A stretch of 64,000 bases of DNA from Nocardioides sp. Root140 (GTDB lineage: Bacteria > Actinomycetota > Actinomycetes > Propionibacteriales > Nocardioidaceae), in the NCBI RefSeq assembly GCF_001426745.1, contig NZ_LMFI01000013.1, forward strand, positions 151,692 to 215,691, in the 5' to 3' direction. Position numbers and translations under genes: made by a program. The notes beneath the pieces were generated by a model that saw nothing but the letters and a program-made list of their open reading frames with translations, did no database searches and was not told where the DNA came from. Each line of letters opens with the position of its first letter. Position 1 is the first letter of the stretch. Positions 48,245 to 56,791 of this stretch are shown here, piece after piece.

Positions 48245-50460
48245 CAGTCCTCCCTCGTCACGATGATGTTGAGGAACCGGTCGACGGTGGCCCGGAACCC
48301 GGGGTGCAGCGGCACCGTCGAGCCGAACTCCTCGATGATCGCCGGCCCGGTCAGGGTCTGTCCCGGCGCGAGGTCCGGTCGCCAGAAGACCGGCGTGTCG
48401 ACGTACCCGTCGGACACCTCGAAGCAGACCGCCCGCCTGCTCGCCGGACGAGCCTCCGCTGGTTGAGGCGGTTGCTCTGCAAGCGTCTCGAAACCAGGTT
48501 GCCGGTGGTTTCGAGACGGGCCTTGGCGGCCCTCCTCAACCAACGGCGTGCCCCGGCCCTCCTCATCCAACCGCAGGGCGAGTGGGTGCTCACGGATCTC
48601 CGGGCGCTGGATCGGGCCCACCCCGGAGACCCGCAGGTTGACCCACTCGACCCGTTGCCGCGGGTCGCCGGCGAAGTCATAGCCGTAGAGCACCCGGTGC
48701 TCGTCGTGGAAGCGGGTCGCGACCTCGTCGAGGAGTGCGGCGTCGACCGCGCCCTCGGGCAACGGCACCCTGACCTCGAAGGCCTGCCCGAAGTAGCGCA
48801 GGTCGGCGGTCCTGAAGAACCGGTGCTGTTCCGGGCCGAAGCCCTCCTTGGTCAGCGCCGTGCGGGCCCGATCGCAGAGCTCGTCGTAGACCGTCTGCAG
48901 GTCCGCGGGCTCGAGGTCGTCGTGCATCCGGACGTGGGTCTGGACGTAGTCGTTCTTCACGTCGACGGTGAGCAGGCCGAACGCCGACACGTTGCCGGGG
49001 TTCGGCGGCACCAGCACCGACCGGAGCCCAAGGATGTCGGCCAAGCGGCACAGCAGCAGGGATCCGGACCCGCCGAACGTGGTCAGCGTGAAGTCGCGTA
49101 CGTCGAGGCCTCGCTTGACGGTCACCGCCCGCAGCGCGTTGGCCTGGTTCCATGCCGAGATCTCGAGTACGCCGGCGGCACAGGCCTCCGGGGTGAGGTC
49201 GAGGTCGCCGGCCAGCTTGCGGATCCCTGCGTCAGCCGCTGCGACGTCGAGCGGGATCTCGCCGCCCAGCAGGTGCGGAGGCACCCGGCCCAGGAAGACA
49301 TGGGCGTCGGTGATCGTGACCGCGTCGCCGCCCTTGGCGTAGCACAGCGGGCCGGGGTCGGCGCCTGCCGACTGGGGCCCGACCTTGAGCGCGCCCTCCG
49401 GTGAGAGCCACGCGATCGAGCCGCCTCCGGCCCCCACCGTGACCACGTCGATCATCGGGATCTTCGACGGGAAGGCGCCGACGCTGCCTTCCGTGGTGAG
49501 GGTCGGCTCGCCGTCGATCACCACGCTGACGTCGGTCGACGTACCGCCGCCGTCGCTGGTCAGCACCCGGTCGAAGCCGGCGACCTTCGCGATCAGCGCG
49601 GCGCCCAGGGCACCGGCGGCCGGGCCGGACAGGACGGTGGTGATCGGCTGGTGGACGACCTCGTCAGCGCTCAGCACGCCGCCGTTGGACTTCATCACGT
49701 AGAACGGCACGTGCCGGGCGCCGTCAGCCGACGCGTAGGCGTCGAGCCGGTCCTTGATGTTGGTGACGTAGCTGCCCAACCGCGGTTTCACTGCGGCGTC
49801 GACGAGCGTGGTCATCGCGCGTTCGTACTCGCGGTACTCGCGCAGCACCTCGCTGCTGAGGGAGACGACTGCGTCCGGGTGCTCCTCGCGGAGCACCGCG
49901 AGCATGGCCTCCTCGTGGGCGGAGTCGGCGTAGGAGTGCAGGAAGCAGACGGCCAGGGTGTTGATGTCCCGGTCCCGGAACCATCGCGCGACACGGCGGG
50001 CGCCGTCCGCGTCGAACGGCCTCACCTCGGTGCCCGTGTGGTCGAGCCGACCGCCGACCCCCTTGACGAGGTGCCGGGGCACGATGCGGTCGGGCTTCAC
50101 CCAGAAGTAGGAGTTGCCGTAGCCGTCGGGCACCGACTGCCGGGCGATCTCGAGCAGCGCCTCGTAGCCCTCGGTGGTGATGAAGCCGAGCGCCTCGACC
50201 TTGCCCTCGAGGAGCTGGTTGGTGGCCACCGTCGTGCCGTGGCTGACCGAGGTCAGCGCGTCCCCGCGCCCCTGCGGCAGGCCCAGCAGTCCGAGCACCT
50301 TCTCGATGCCGGCCATGAAGCCGTCGGCCGGGTTGCCCGGCGTGGAGGGCGTCTTGGTGGTGACCAGCTCACCGGTCTCCTCGTCGAGCGCCACCACGTC
50401 GGTGAAGGTGCCGCCGGTGTCGATGCCGACCCGGATCCGACGCGCGCTCTGATCGGCCAT
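48244..50460 (-). CDS. hyuA: Hydantoinase A/oxoprolinase-family subunit (HyuA), 738 aa, with a repeat-derived insertion
   Basis: ASKHA-fold ATPase partner of HyuB: the first phosphate motif is VGIDTGGTFTDVVAL, and a second site is TSDGGGTSTDVSVV, with VGAGGGSIAWL further on. Near residue 650 the protein holds about 30 extra residues (from PLVEEGRQGPSRNHRQPGF to AEQPPQPAEARP) encoded by an inverted pair of REP-like repeats at 48461-48541. The reading frame stays open and the normal C-terminal domain resumes, so the gene is probably functional with an added loop. ATG at 50460, AAGG upstream. Confidence 0.9.
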   Translation of the reverse strand: MADQSARRIRVGIDTGGTFTDVVALDEETGELVTTKTPSTPGNPADGFMAGIEKVLGLLGLPQGRGDALTSVSHGTTVATNQLLEGKVEALGFITTEGYEALLEIARQSVPDGYGNSYFWVKPDRIVPRHLVKGVGGRLDHTGTEVRPFDADGARRVARWFRDRDINTLAVCFLHSYADSAHEEAMLAVLREEHPDAVVSLSSEVLREYREYERAMTTLVDAAVKPRLGSYVTNIKDRLDAYASADGARHVPFYVMKSNGGVLSADEVVHQPITTVLSGPAAGALGAALIAKVAGFDRVLTSDGGGTSTDVSVVIDGEPTLTTEGSVGAFPSKIPMIDVVTVGAGGGSIAWLSPEGALKVGPQSAGADPGPLCYAKGGDAVTITDAHVFLGRVPPHLLGGEIPLDVAAADAGIRKLAGDLDLTPEACAAGVLEISAWNQANALRAVTVKRGLDVRDFTLTTFGGSGSLLLCRLADILGLRSVLVPPNPGNVSAFGLLTVDVKNDYVQTHVRMHDDLEPADLQTVYDELCDRARTALTKEGFGPEQHRFFRTADLRYFGQAFEVRVPLPEGAVDAALLDEVATRFHDEHRVLYGYDFAGDPRQRVEWVNLRVSGVGPIQRPEIREHPLALRLDEEGRGTPLVEEGRQGPSRNHRQPGFETLAEQPPQPAEARPASRRAVCFEVSDGYVDTPVFWRPDLAPGQTLTGPAIIEEFGSTVPLHPGFRATVDRFLNIIVTRED
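48461..48541. repeat. Inverted pair of REP-like palindromes inside hyuA (copies B1 and B2)
   Basis: B1 (48461-48495) begins GGTTGAGGCGG and ends CGTCTCGAAACC. B2 (48507-48541) is the reverse: it begins GGTTTCGAGACGG and ends CCTCCTCAACC. They are 11 bp apart and translated in frame within hyuA. Confidence 0.85.
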
Positions 50461-50607
50461 GACCTTGATTCAACCGGTGTGCGGCCACCGGGGCGACGGC
50501 ACAATCCGCCAACGGGGGCCGGGTTCGTTGGCACTTCGTGCCAGCCCGTCGTACGGCGGCATCGGCGCTGCTGCCTGCGAGCGACGTTCGGACGGCAGTC
50601 CCGTCGA

Positions 50608-50684
50608 GAACTGCGGCAGTTCGCTCGTACGGCGGGCGCCGGCCCGCTCAGCGGACGAGCACGAGGGGCGAACTGCCGCAGTTC
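50608..50684. repeat. Nested inverted repeats upstream of hyuA
   Basis: Perfect 16-bp arms GAACTGCGGCAGTTCG (50608-50623) and its complement (50669-50684) enclose GCTCGT/ACGAGC and GCGGGC/GCCCGC. The arms are themselves nearly palindromic. The structure fills the 273-bp gap between the amidase and hyuA; it may terminate, pause or stabilise the mRNA. Nothing else is seen in the gap. Confidence 0.6.
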
Positions 50685-50733
50685 CCAACCGGATCCGCTC
50701 GGAGCCGCGGTCAGTCTCTGCCGCGAGGCGAGC

Positions 50734-52128
50734 TCAGCTGTGCGACCGGGCGGACTCGAACGCGGCGGCGACCTCGAGGAGCCGGCGGTCGGCACCATGC
50801 GGCGCCACGATCTGGATGCCGACCGGCAGCCCGTCGGCGGTGAGGCCGGCCGGGACGGAGATCGCCGGGCAGCCGGTGACGGTGATGAAGTACGCCGAGC
50901 GCATCCAGTCGAGGTAGCCCTCCATGGGCCTGCCGTTGATCTGCGTCGGGAACTCCTGGTCGGCCGGGAACGGCGGCACCTGGGACACCGGGAGCACCAG
51001 CACGTCGTGGTCCTCGAAGAAGAGCCGCATGCGCTCGGCCAGCGTGGTGCGCCCTGCGTAGGCACGGGCCACGTCGGCACCGGTCAGCGACTCCCCCGCC
51101 CGGATGTTGTCGGCCAGCGACTGCTTGAACGCATCCGGGTGCTCGGCGAGCAGCGCCCCGAACTTCGCCTGGAAGTGCCAGGCCCGCAGTGTGCGGAACG
51201 TGTCGTCGGCCTCGGCCAGGGAGGGGTACGTCGAGTCGACGCTCGCCCCCGCTCCCGTGAACGTGGCTGCCGCGGACTCGACGATCGCGGCCACCTCTGC
51301 GTCCACCTCGAAGGCGCCGCCGAGGTCGACGGACAACGCGACGCGGAGGCCGGCCAACGAGGCCGAGAGCGGCGGCGCGAAGGCGGAGCCCGGATCGCGC
51401 AGGGCCAGCGGCGCCCGAGGGTCGGGGCCGGCCAGCACGGACAGCAGGAGCGCGAGGTCGCCGACGTTGCGCGCCAACGGTCCACCGACGGACGTCGACT
51501 CCCACTGGTTCGCGCTCGGCCACTCCGGCACCCGCCCCAGGGAGGGGCGGAGGCCGACGACACCGCAGAACGACGCGGGGTTGCGCAGGGATCCACCCAT
51601 GTCGGACCCGTCGGCCAACGGCACCATGCCGGAGGCCAGCGCGCAGGCTGCACCACCGCTCGAGCCGCCCGCAGACCTCGACGGGTCGTGCGGGTTGAGG
51701 GTGGTGCCGAAGACCGTGTTGAACGTGTGCGAGCCGGCAGCGAACTCCGGCACGTTGGTCTTGCCGATCAGCACCGCACCTGCTCCGCGGATGCGTTCGA
51801 CGATCAGGTCGTCACCGTCGGGCACGTGGTCGGCGAAGAGCGGCGACCCGTACGTCGTACGCCATCCAGCGACTCGGTGGGTGTCCTTCACCGCGAACGG
51901 CAACCCGTGCAACGGACCGGGTGCGGCACCGGCGGCGAGCGCCTCGTCGGCGGCCGCGGCACCGGCCCGAGCCCGCTCCTCGTCGAGCGACACGATCGCG
52001 TTGAGCTGCGGGTTGCGGGCGCGGATGCGGTCGAGGTGGAGCTCGAGCAGCTCGCGCGCCGAGATGTCACGAGAGCGTACGGCGGCGGCTTGCTCGCGGG
52101 CCGTCGAGTCGACGGTCAGCGAGGTCAT
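50734..52128 (-). CDS. Amidase (amidase-signature family), 464 aa
   Basis: Ser-cisSer-Lys hydrolase. The catalytic Lys is in FAVKDTH (about residue 79), and the signature AGGSSGGAACALASGMVPLA runs on to GSDMGGSLRNPASF, which holds the nucleophilic Ser. It would hydrolyse a linear amide or ureide such as a ring-opening product, giving ammonia or a carbamoyl compound; the substrate is unknown. ATG overlaps the stop of the CoxG-like gene (ATGA). Confidence 0.92.
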   Translation of the reverse strand: MTSLTVDSTAREQAAAVRSRDISARELLELHLDRIRARNPQLNAIVSLDEERARAGAAAADEALAAGAAPGPLHGLPFAVKDTHRVAGWRTTYGSPLFADHVPDGDDLIVERIRGAGAVLIGKTNVPEFAAGSHTFNTVFGTTLNPHDPSRSAGGSSGGAACALASGMVPLADGSDMGGSLRNPASFCGVVGLRPSLGRVPEWPSANQWESTSVGGPLARNVGDLALLLSVLAGPDPRAPLALRDPGSAFAPPLSASLAGLRVALSVDLGGAFEVDAEVAAIVESAAATFTGAGASVDSTYPSLAEADDTFRTLRAWHFQAKFGALLAEHPDAFKQSLADNIRAGESLTGADVARAYAGRTTLAERMRLFFEDHDVLVLPVSQVPPFPADQEFPTQINGRPMEGYLDWMRSAYFITVTGCPAISVPAGLTADGLPVGIQIVAPHGADRRLLEVAAAFESARSHS

Positions 52129-52793
52129 CGTCGGCGTCCGAACCTCGAGCCGAGGACCACCCCGAGGGCGACCAGCCCGGCACCGACCGCGATGCCCTTG
52201 ACGAACTCGGAGAGGTCGCCGGACCCTCGCGTCGGAGCGGTGAACACGTTCTTCGGCGCTACCGAACGGTCAGCAGGTTCCGCGGCCAGATTTCCTGCTG
52301 ACTGTTCGGTAGCGGGTGTCGAGCCGGCGAGTGGCGGCGGCACCCCCGGCACTCCCTGGGCGATCGTCCGCTCGATGTTGCTGAAGAACTCGGTGGCCAT
52401 CCGCCTGCTCACCGAGGTCAGCATCCGCTGGCCCACACCACCGACCATGCCCCCGACCACGGCGTCCGCGTCGTAGAGCAACGTGGTGGTGCCGTCGTCG
52501 TTGCACTCGAAGCGGACGTCGACCGTGGCACCGATCGTGCCCGGTGCGCCGGCGCCCTGCACGACCAGGACCAGCGACTGGTGCTCGACCAGGTCGCTCA
52601 GCGTGCAGGTGCCCGTGTAGGTGCCGCGGATCGCCGCGACTCCGGCGGTCACGGTCATGTCGTAGGCGTGCTCACCGGTCTCCTCGAGCCGCTCGCAGCC
52701 GGGGATCGCGACGACCAGCACGTGTGGGTCCAGGACCGCGTTCCAGACCTTCTCGATCGGTGCGACCAAGGTGGCTTCGCCGGCGATCCTCAT
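52125..52793 (-). CDS. CoxG-like SRPBCC protein with C-terminal membrane helix, 222 aa
   Basis: Residues 1-145 are an SRPBCC/CoxG fold (IEKVWNAVLDPHVLVVAIPG, then GTYTGTCTL). A variable linker follows, and residues about 197-216 form a membrane helix (GIAVGAGLVALGVVLGSRF). In CO dehydrogenase systems CoxG tethers the enzyme to the membrane and links it to respiratory quinones; a similar role for this Mo hydroxylase is likely. The linker is encoded by a 20-bp inverted repeat (52258-52277 with 52294-52313, one mismatch). Confidence 0.88.
   Translation of the reverse strand: MRIAGEATLVAPIEKVWNAVLDPHVLVVAIPGCERLEETGEHAYDMTVTAGVAAIRGTYTGTCTLSDLVEHQSLVLVVQGAGAPGTIGATVDVRFECNDDGTTTLLYDADAVVGGMVGGVGQRMLTSVSRRMATEFFSNIERTIAQGVPGVPPPLAGSTPATEQSAGNLAAEPADRSVAPKNVFTAPTRGSGDLSEFVKGIAVGAGLVALGVVLGSRFGRRR
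52258..52313. repeat. 20-bp inverted repeat inside the CoxG-like gene
   Basis: Arms 52258-52277 (GCTACCGAACGGTCAGCAGG) and 52294-52313 pair with one mismatch, separated by 16 bp. They encode the low-complexity linker before the membrane helix. Confidence 0.75.
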
Positions 52794-55252
52794 GACGGGT
52801 CCTTTCGGTGCTGGGCGGAGGTTTCGAGACGGCGCTGGCGCGCCTCCTCAACCACCGGGTGTCCCCTTCGGTGGTGCTCGCGCAGGTCGAAGAGCTGCGA
52901 CGGCGAGATCGGCATCGCCGTGACGGCCAGGTTCCCCGGGTCGAGTCGCTCGGCGTCCTCGATGGCCGAGGCGAAGACCGCCGCCGACGGGATCACGCCC
53001 GCCTCACCCGCGCCCTTGAGACCCAACGGGTTCAGCGGGCTCGGCGTCTCGAGGTGGTCGATCTCGATACCGTCCGGAACCTCGGTCACGTAGGGCATCA
53101 GGAAGTCCATGAACGATGCGTTGAGCAGCTGCCCGTTCTCGTCGTACTCCATCCGCTCGTAGAGCGCGCCGCCGACACCCTGCGCCACCCCGCCGTGGAT
53201 CTGCCCCTGCACGATCATCGGGTTGATCAGGTTGCCGCAGTCGTGCACCACGGCGTACCGCAGAATCTCGATCTCGGCGGTGTCGGGGTCGATCTCCACG
53301 ATCACCGCATGCATGCCGGCGGCGAAGGTCGAGCGCTCCGGCGAGTAGAAGTCCTTGCCCTCGAGTCCGGGCTCCTCCCCCTCGGCGACCGGCGGCTTGC
53401 CCGGGTCGCCGACGCTGAACTGCGTGGCGGCGCCCGACGCCTCGTCGAAGGCGTAGCGCAACGGGTTGGACAGGACGGCGACCGTGCCGAGTGCGATCGA
53501 GCTGTCGGGGGCGCCCTTCACCCGCACCGACCCGTCGACGATCTCGAGGTCGTCGACCGAGGCCTCGAGTGCGTCGGCCGCGATCCGGAGCGCCTTCTCC
53601 TTCACCTTCCGGGCCGCCAGGTGGATCGCCGACCCGCTCATCACGGCCGCCCGCGAGGCGAACGTGCCCACGGCGTACGGCATCCGCCGGGTGTCGCCGG
53701 TGACCACCTCCACGCTCTCGAAGGGGACGCCGAGCTCGTCGGCGACGATCTGCGCGAACGCGGTCTGGTGCCCCTGGCCCTGGGTGGTCAGGCCGGTGGC
53801 GACCTTGACCTTGCCGCTGGTCTCGACGTGGATGTGCGCGCCCTCGTAGGGCCCCACCCCGGTGCCCTCGACATAACAGGCCAGGCCGAGGCCGAGTCGT
53901 CGTCCCTGCGCGGCGGCCTCGGCGCGGACGGTCTCGAAGTCGTCCCAGCCGATGAGCGCCTTGAGCTTGTCGAGCAGCTGCGGGTAGTCGCCCGAGTCGT
54001 AGACGAGCGGCCGACCGTCCTGGAAGGTCAGGTGGTGGTCGAAGGGGAACTCGTCGGGCTGGATGAAGTTGACCGCGCGCACGTCGGCGCGGTCCTTGCC
54101 GAGGTACGCCGCGATCGCGTCCATGGTGCGCTCCATCGCGTAGACGCCCTGCGGACGACCGGCCCCGCGGTACGGCGTCACGATCACGGTGTTCGTGTAG
54201 AGACTCTCGAAGGTGACCCGGTAGTTGTGCGGCTTGTAGGGCCCGAGCAGCTGGGTCGAGGTGATGATCGGGACGATCAGGCCGTACGGCGTGTAGGCGC
54301 CGTTGTCGTGCCAGAACGCGACGTCGAGGCCGAGCAGCCTGCCGTCGTCGTCGAAGCCGACCTCGACGTGCTGCACCTGGGCGCGTTCGTGGGCCGAGGA
54401 GATGAAGTGCTCGCGGCGGTCCTCGATGAACTTCACCGGCTGTCCGAGCGCCCTGGCGGCCAGCGGCACCAGGAGCTCCTCCGGCCACGGGTGCACGATC
54501 TTCACGCCGAAGCCGCCGCCCACGTCGGGGGTGATCACGTCGACGTGGCCGAGGTCGAGACCGAGCTTGGCGGCGACGGCTGCGCGGACGCCGGTGGAGG
54601 TCTGGGTGGAGGTCCAGACCTGCATCCGGCCCGAGTCCGTGTCCCAGCGGGCCAGGGTGCCGCGCCCCTCCATCGGGGTCGACGCGCTGCGCTCGATGTC
54701 GAGGTCGAGGCTGAGCCGGTGCGGTGCCGCGGCGATGGCGGCCGGGGCGTCACCGACGTGCTGCTCCAGGCGCGCGGCGACGTTGCCGGGCACGTCGTCG
54801 TGCACGAGCCGCTCGGCCGCGCGTGCGGCGGCCAGGCCCACCACGGGCGGCAGGAACTCGTAGGTCACCACGATCTTGTCGACGGCGTCCTCGGCGACGT
54901 AGCGGTCGTCGGCCACGACGAACGCGATCGCCTCTCCGACGTGGTTCACCTCGTCCTTGGCCAGGGCGTACTGCGTGCGTCCGTGGGTGAGCGCCGGGTG
55001 CGGGATGAGCAACGGCAGCGGTTCGGCCATCGGGCCCTGCAGGTCGTCGTAGGTGAAGACGGCGTGCACTCCGTCGACGTCGAGCACGGCGGACACGTCG
55101 ATGTCGACGATGCGGGCGTGGGCGTGCGGGCTGCGCAGCACCGCCGCGTGCAGCGCGTCGGCACCGAGATCGTCGACGTACCGCCCGGCACCGCGGAGGA
55201 ACCGGTCGTCCTCCACGCGGGCGATCCGTTCGCCGAACATGCGTGTCGTCAC
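52790..55252 (-). CDS. Molybdenum hydroxylase large subunit, CoxL-like form II, 820 aa
   Basis: Mo-cofactor subunit of the xanthine dehydrogenase/CO dehydrogenase superfamily. The active-site loop reads PYRGAGRPQG, the non-CO (form II) type; true CO dehydrogenases have AYRCSFR. The catalytic Glu is in GAGEAGVIPSAAVF. It would hydroxylate an aldehyde or N-heterocycle carbon using water. GTG start at 55252 overlaps the small-subunit stop (GTGA). The last about 20 residues (VVEEARQRRLETS onward) are encoded by a REP-like repeat at 52820-52853, so the native end was probably just before it. Single-base position near the start is hard to verify by eye. Confidence 0.92.
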   Translation of the reverse strand: MTTRMFGERIARVEDDRFLRGAGRYVDDLGADALHAAVLRSPHAHARIVDIDVSAVLDVDGVHAVFTYDDLQGPMAEPLPLLIPHPALTHGRTQYALAKDEVNHVGEAIAFVVADDRYVAEDAVDKIVVTYEFLPPVVGLAAARAAERLVHDDVPGNVAARLEQHVGDAPAAIAAAPHRLSLDLDIERSASTPMEGRGTLARWDTDSGRMQVWTSTQTSTGVRAAVAAKLGLDLGHVDVITPDVGGGFGVKIVHPWPEELLVPLAARALGQPVKFIEDRREHFISSAHERAQVQHVEVGFDDDGRLLGLDVAFWHDNGAYTPYGLIVPIITSTQLLGPYKPHNYRVTFESLYTNTVIVTPYRGAGRPQGVYAMERTMDAIAAYLGKDRADVRAVNFIQPDEFPFDHHLTFQDGRPLVYDSGDYPQLLDKLKALIGWDDFETVRAEAAAQGRRLGLGLACYVEGTGVGPYEGAHIHVETSGKVKVATGLTTQGQGHQTAFAQIVADELGVPFESVEVVTGDTRRMPYAVGTFASRAAVMSGSAIHLAARKVKEKALRIAADALEASVDDLEIVDGSVRVKGAPDSSIALGTVAVLSNPLRYAFDEASGAATQFSVGDPGKPPVAEGEEPGLEGKDFYSPERSTFAAGMHAVIVEIDPDTAEIEILRYAVVHDCGNLINPMIVQGQIHGGVAQGVGGALYERMEYDENGQLLNASFMDFLMPYVTEVPDGIEIDHLETPSPLNPLGLKGAGEAGVIPSAAVFASAIEDAERLDPGNLAVTAMPISPSQLFDLREHHRRGHPVVEEARQRRLETSAQHRKDPS
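52820..52853. repeat. REP-like palindrome, copy C, at the end of the CoxL-like gene
   Basis: GGTTTCGAGACGG at one end and GCCTCCTCAACC at the other, 34 nt. Read on the minus strand it encodes the C-terminal VVEEARQRRLET of the large subunit. Confidence 0.8.
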
Positions 55253-55746
55253 GGCGACTCCCCCTCCCCGGCGATCAGCTCGGCGGCGCGCTCGACCGCG
55301 GAGACGATGTTCTGGTAGCCGGTGCAGCGGCACAGGTTGCCGGCGATCATCTCCTTCGCCTCGTCGTGCGTGGGGCACGGGTTGTCACGGAGCCCGGCGG
55401 TGATCGTGGTGAGGAAGCCGGGGGTGCAGAAGCCGCACTGCAGCCCGTGGCAGTCCTTGAACGCCTGCTGCACCGGGCCGAGTGACCCGTCGGCGTTGGT
55501 GAGTCCCTCGACGGTGGTCACCTCGGAACCGGAGACGGTCACCGCGAGCAGCAGGCAGGAGCGCACGGGGGTTCCGTCGAGCAGCACCGTGCAGGAGCCG
55601 CACACGCCGTGCTCGCAGCCGACGTGGGTGCCGGTCAGCCCGAGGTCGTGGCGCAGAGCATCGCTGAGCAACCGGCGAGCGGGCACGCCGAGGTCGTGCG
55701 GCACCCCGTTGACCACGAGGCGGACGTCGTGGAGCTCCTCGCTCAT
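55249..55746 (-). CDS. Molybdenum hydroxylase [2Fe-2S] small subunit, CoxS-like, 165 aa
   Basis: Electron-transfer subunit with two clusters. The plant-ferredoxin-type Cys are in GCEHGVCGSCTVLLDG, and the second-cluster Cys are in CGFCTPGF and LCRCTGYQNI. Length is typical. Overlaps both neighbours (ATGA and GTGA), giving the M-S-L subunit order seen in many xanthine/CO dehydrogenase-type operons. Confidence 0.94.
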   Translation of the reverse strand: MSEELHDVRLVVNGVPHDLGVPARRLLSDALRHDLGLTGTHVGCEHGVCGSCTVLLDGTPVRSCLLLAVTVSGSEVTTVEGLTNADGSLGPVQQAFKDCHGLQCGFCTPGFLTTITAGLRDNPCPTHDEAKEMIAGNLCRCTGYQNIVSAVERAAELIAGEGESP

Positions 55747-56627
55747 GGCTGCTCCGTACGCCGGCGTGCGTCGTCGTACGCCGCCCGCAGCGTGCGGCCG
55801 GTCAGCACCCGCACCAGCTGTGCGCGGTAGGCGGCGGTGGCGTGGATGTCGCCCTGCGGGTCGAGCGCGGCCAGTGCCAGCTCACCGGCAGCTTCGAGCG
55901 CCCGGTCGGACGGCACCTCGGGTCCGCCGCCGGCCAGCGCCGGCGCCAGGTCGACGACCGTGGGCAGGTCGCTGACCGAGAGGTAGCCGGCCCGCGCCTC
56001 GACGATCCGGCGGTCCTCGAGTCGCACGAGGACGGCCACGCCACACAGGGCGTAGTCGCCGTGCCTTCGGGCCACTTCACGGAACGCGACGCCGGAGCCC
56101 TCCGCGAGGGCCGGGAAGAACGCCTCCACGGCGATCTCGTCGTGGGCCAGTGACGACTCGAGGGGGCCGAGGAACAACGCGTCGCCAGCGACCGTACGCC
56201 GACCGCCCGGCCCCACCACGTCGACGGAGCCACCCAGCAGCGCAAGGACCACCGGCATCTCGGCGGCCGCATCGGCATGCACCAGCGAGCCCACCGTCGT
56301 GCCCCGGTTGCGAATCGTGGCGTGGGCGACGTTGGCCAGGGCCATCGCCAGCAGGGGCTGGACCCGGTGGGCCTCTTCGTCGGCGAGCACCGCCGCATGC
56401 CGGGCCAACGCCCCGACCCGCACGCCCGATGCGTCACTGGTGACGTGGTCGAGGCCGGGCAGCCGGTTGATGTCCACCAGCAGGGCCGGTGCCGCGAGCC
56501 GCATGGAGAGCAGCGGCACCAGGCTCTGTCCACCGGCCAGCACCTTCGCGTTCGTGCTCCCGGCGAGGGCCTCGACGGCAGCCGCCAGGTCGGTGGGCCG
56601 GGCGTACGCGAACGGCGCGGGCTTCAC
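55743..56627 (-). CDS. Molybdenum hydroxylase FAD subunit, CoxM-like, 294 aa
   Basis: FAD-binding subunit: AGGQSLVPLLSMRLA at residues about 32-46 and IRNRGTTVGSLVHADAAAE at about 105-123 are the two flavin motifs (the usual TIGG is here TVGS). GTG start at 56627 (VKPAPFAYARP). The codon and ribosome-site region lie in the arm of a fold-back element (56629-56791), which may affect translation. Confidence 0.9.
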   Translation of the reverse strand: MKPAPFAYARPTDLAAAVEALAGSTNAKVLAGGQSLVPLLSMRLAAPALLVDINRLPGLDHVTSDASGVRVGALARHAAVLADEEAHRVQPLLAMALANVAHATIRNRGTTVGSLVHADAAAEMPVVLALLGGSVDVVGPGGRRTVAGDALFLGPLESSLAHDEIAVEAFFPALAEGSGVAFREVARRHGDYALCGVAVLVRLEDRRIVEARAGYLSVSDLPTVVDLAPALAGGGPEVPSDRALEAAGELALAALDPQGDIHATAAYRAQLVRVLTGRTLRAAYDDARRRTEQP

Positions 56628-56628
56628 C

Positions 56629-56791
56629 GGTGGCCACCGCCTGAGGTGCGTCGGGGGTGACCGGCGCTCCGGGTGCGTGCTGGGCCAGGCGGAGAAGCGA
56701 TGGCGGGCCGGAGGCCCGTCGAGTCTTCGAGAACGCGGGCCAGCGCGTGCCCGGGGTGTCGGGCACACGACGGACCTCCGGCGGTGGCCAC
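56629..56791. repeat. Fold-back (MITE-like) inverted repeat between permease and CoxM-like gene
   Basis: GGTGGCCACCGCC at 56629 and its complement ending at 56791 begin two arms of roughly 80 bp. The outer 25 bp match with two mismatches, and the inner parts match less well. The element fills the gap exactly, abutting the permease stop TAG and the CoxM-like start. No coding potential. Confidence 0.6.

Noticed and set aside
55240..55262. Frameshift at the junction of the CoxS-like and CoxL-like genes
   Set aside because: My count of bases in the C-run here was off by one in a manual check, but both proteins are complete with a normal GTGA overlap. I treat it as a reading problem, not a biological lesion.
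52790..56627. Aerobic carbon monoxide dehydrogenase
   Set aside because: The large subunit lacks the AYRCSFR loop with the Cu-binding Cys and has RGAGR instead, so CO oxidation is not supported.
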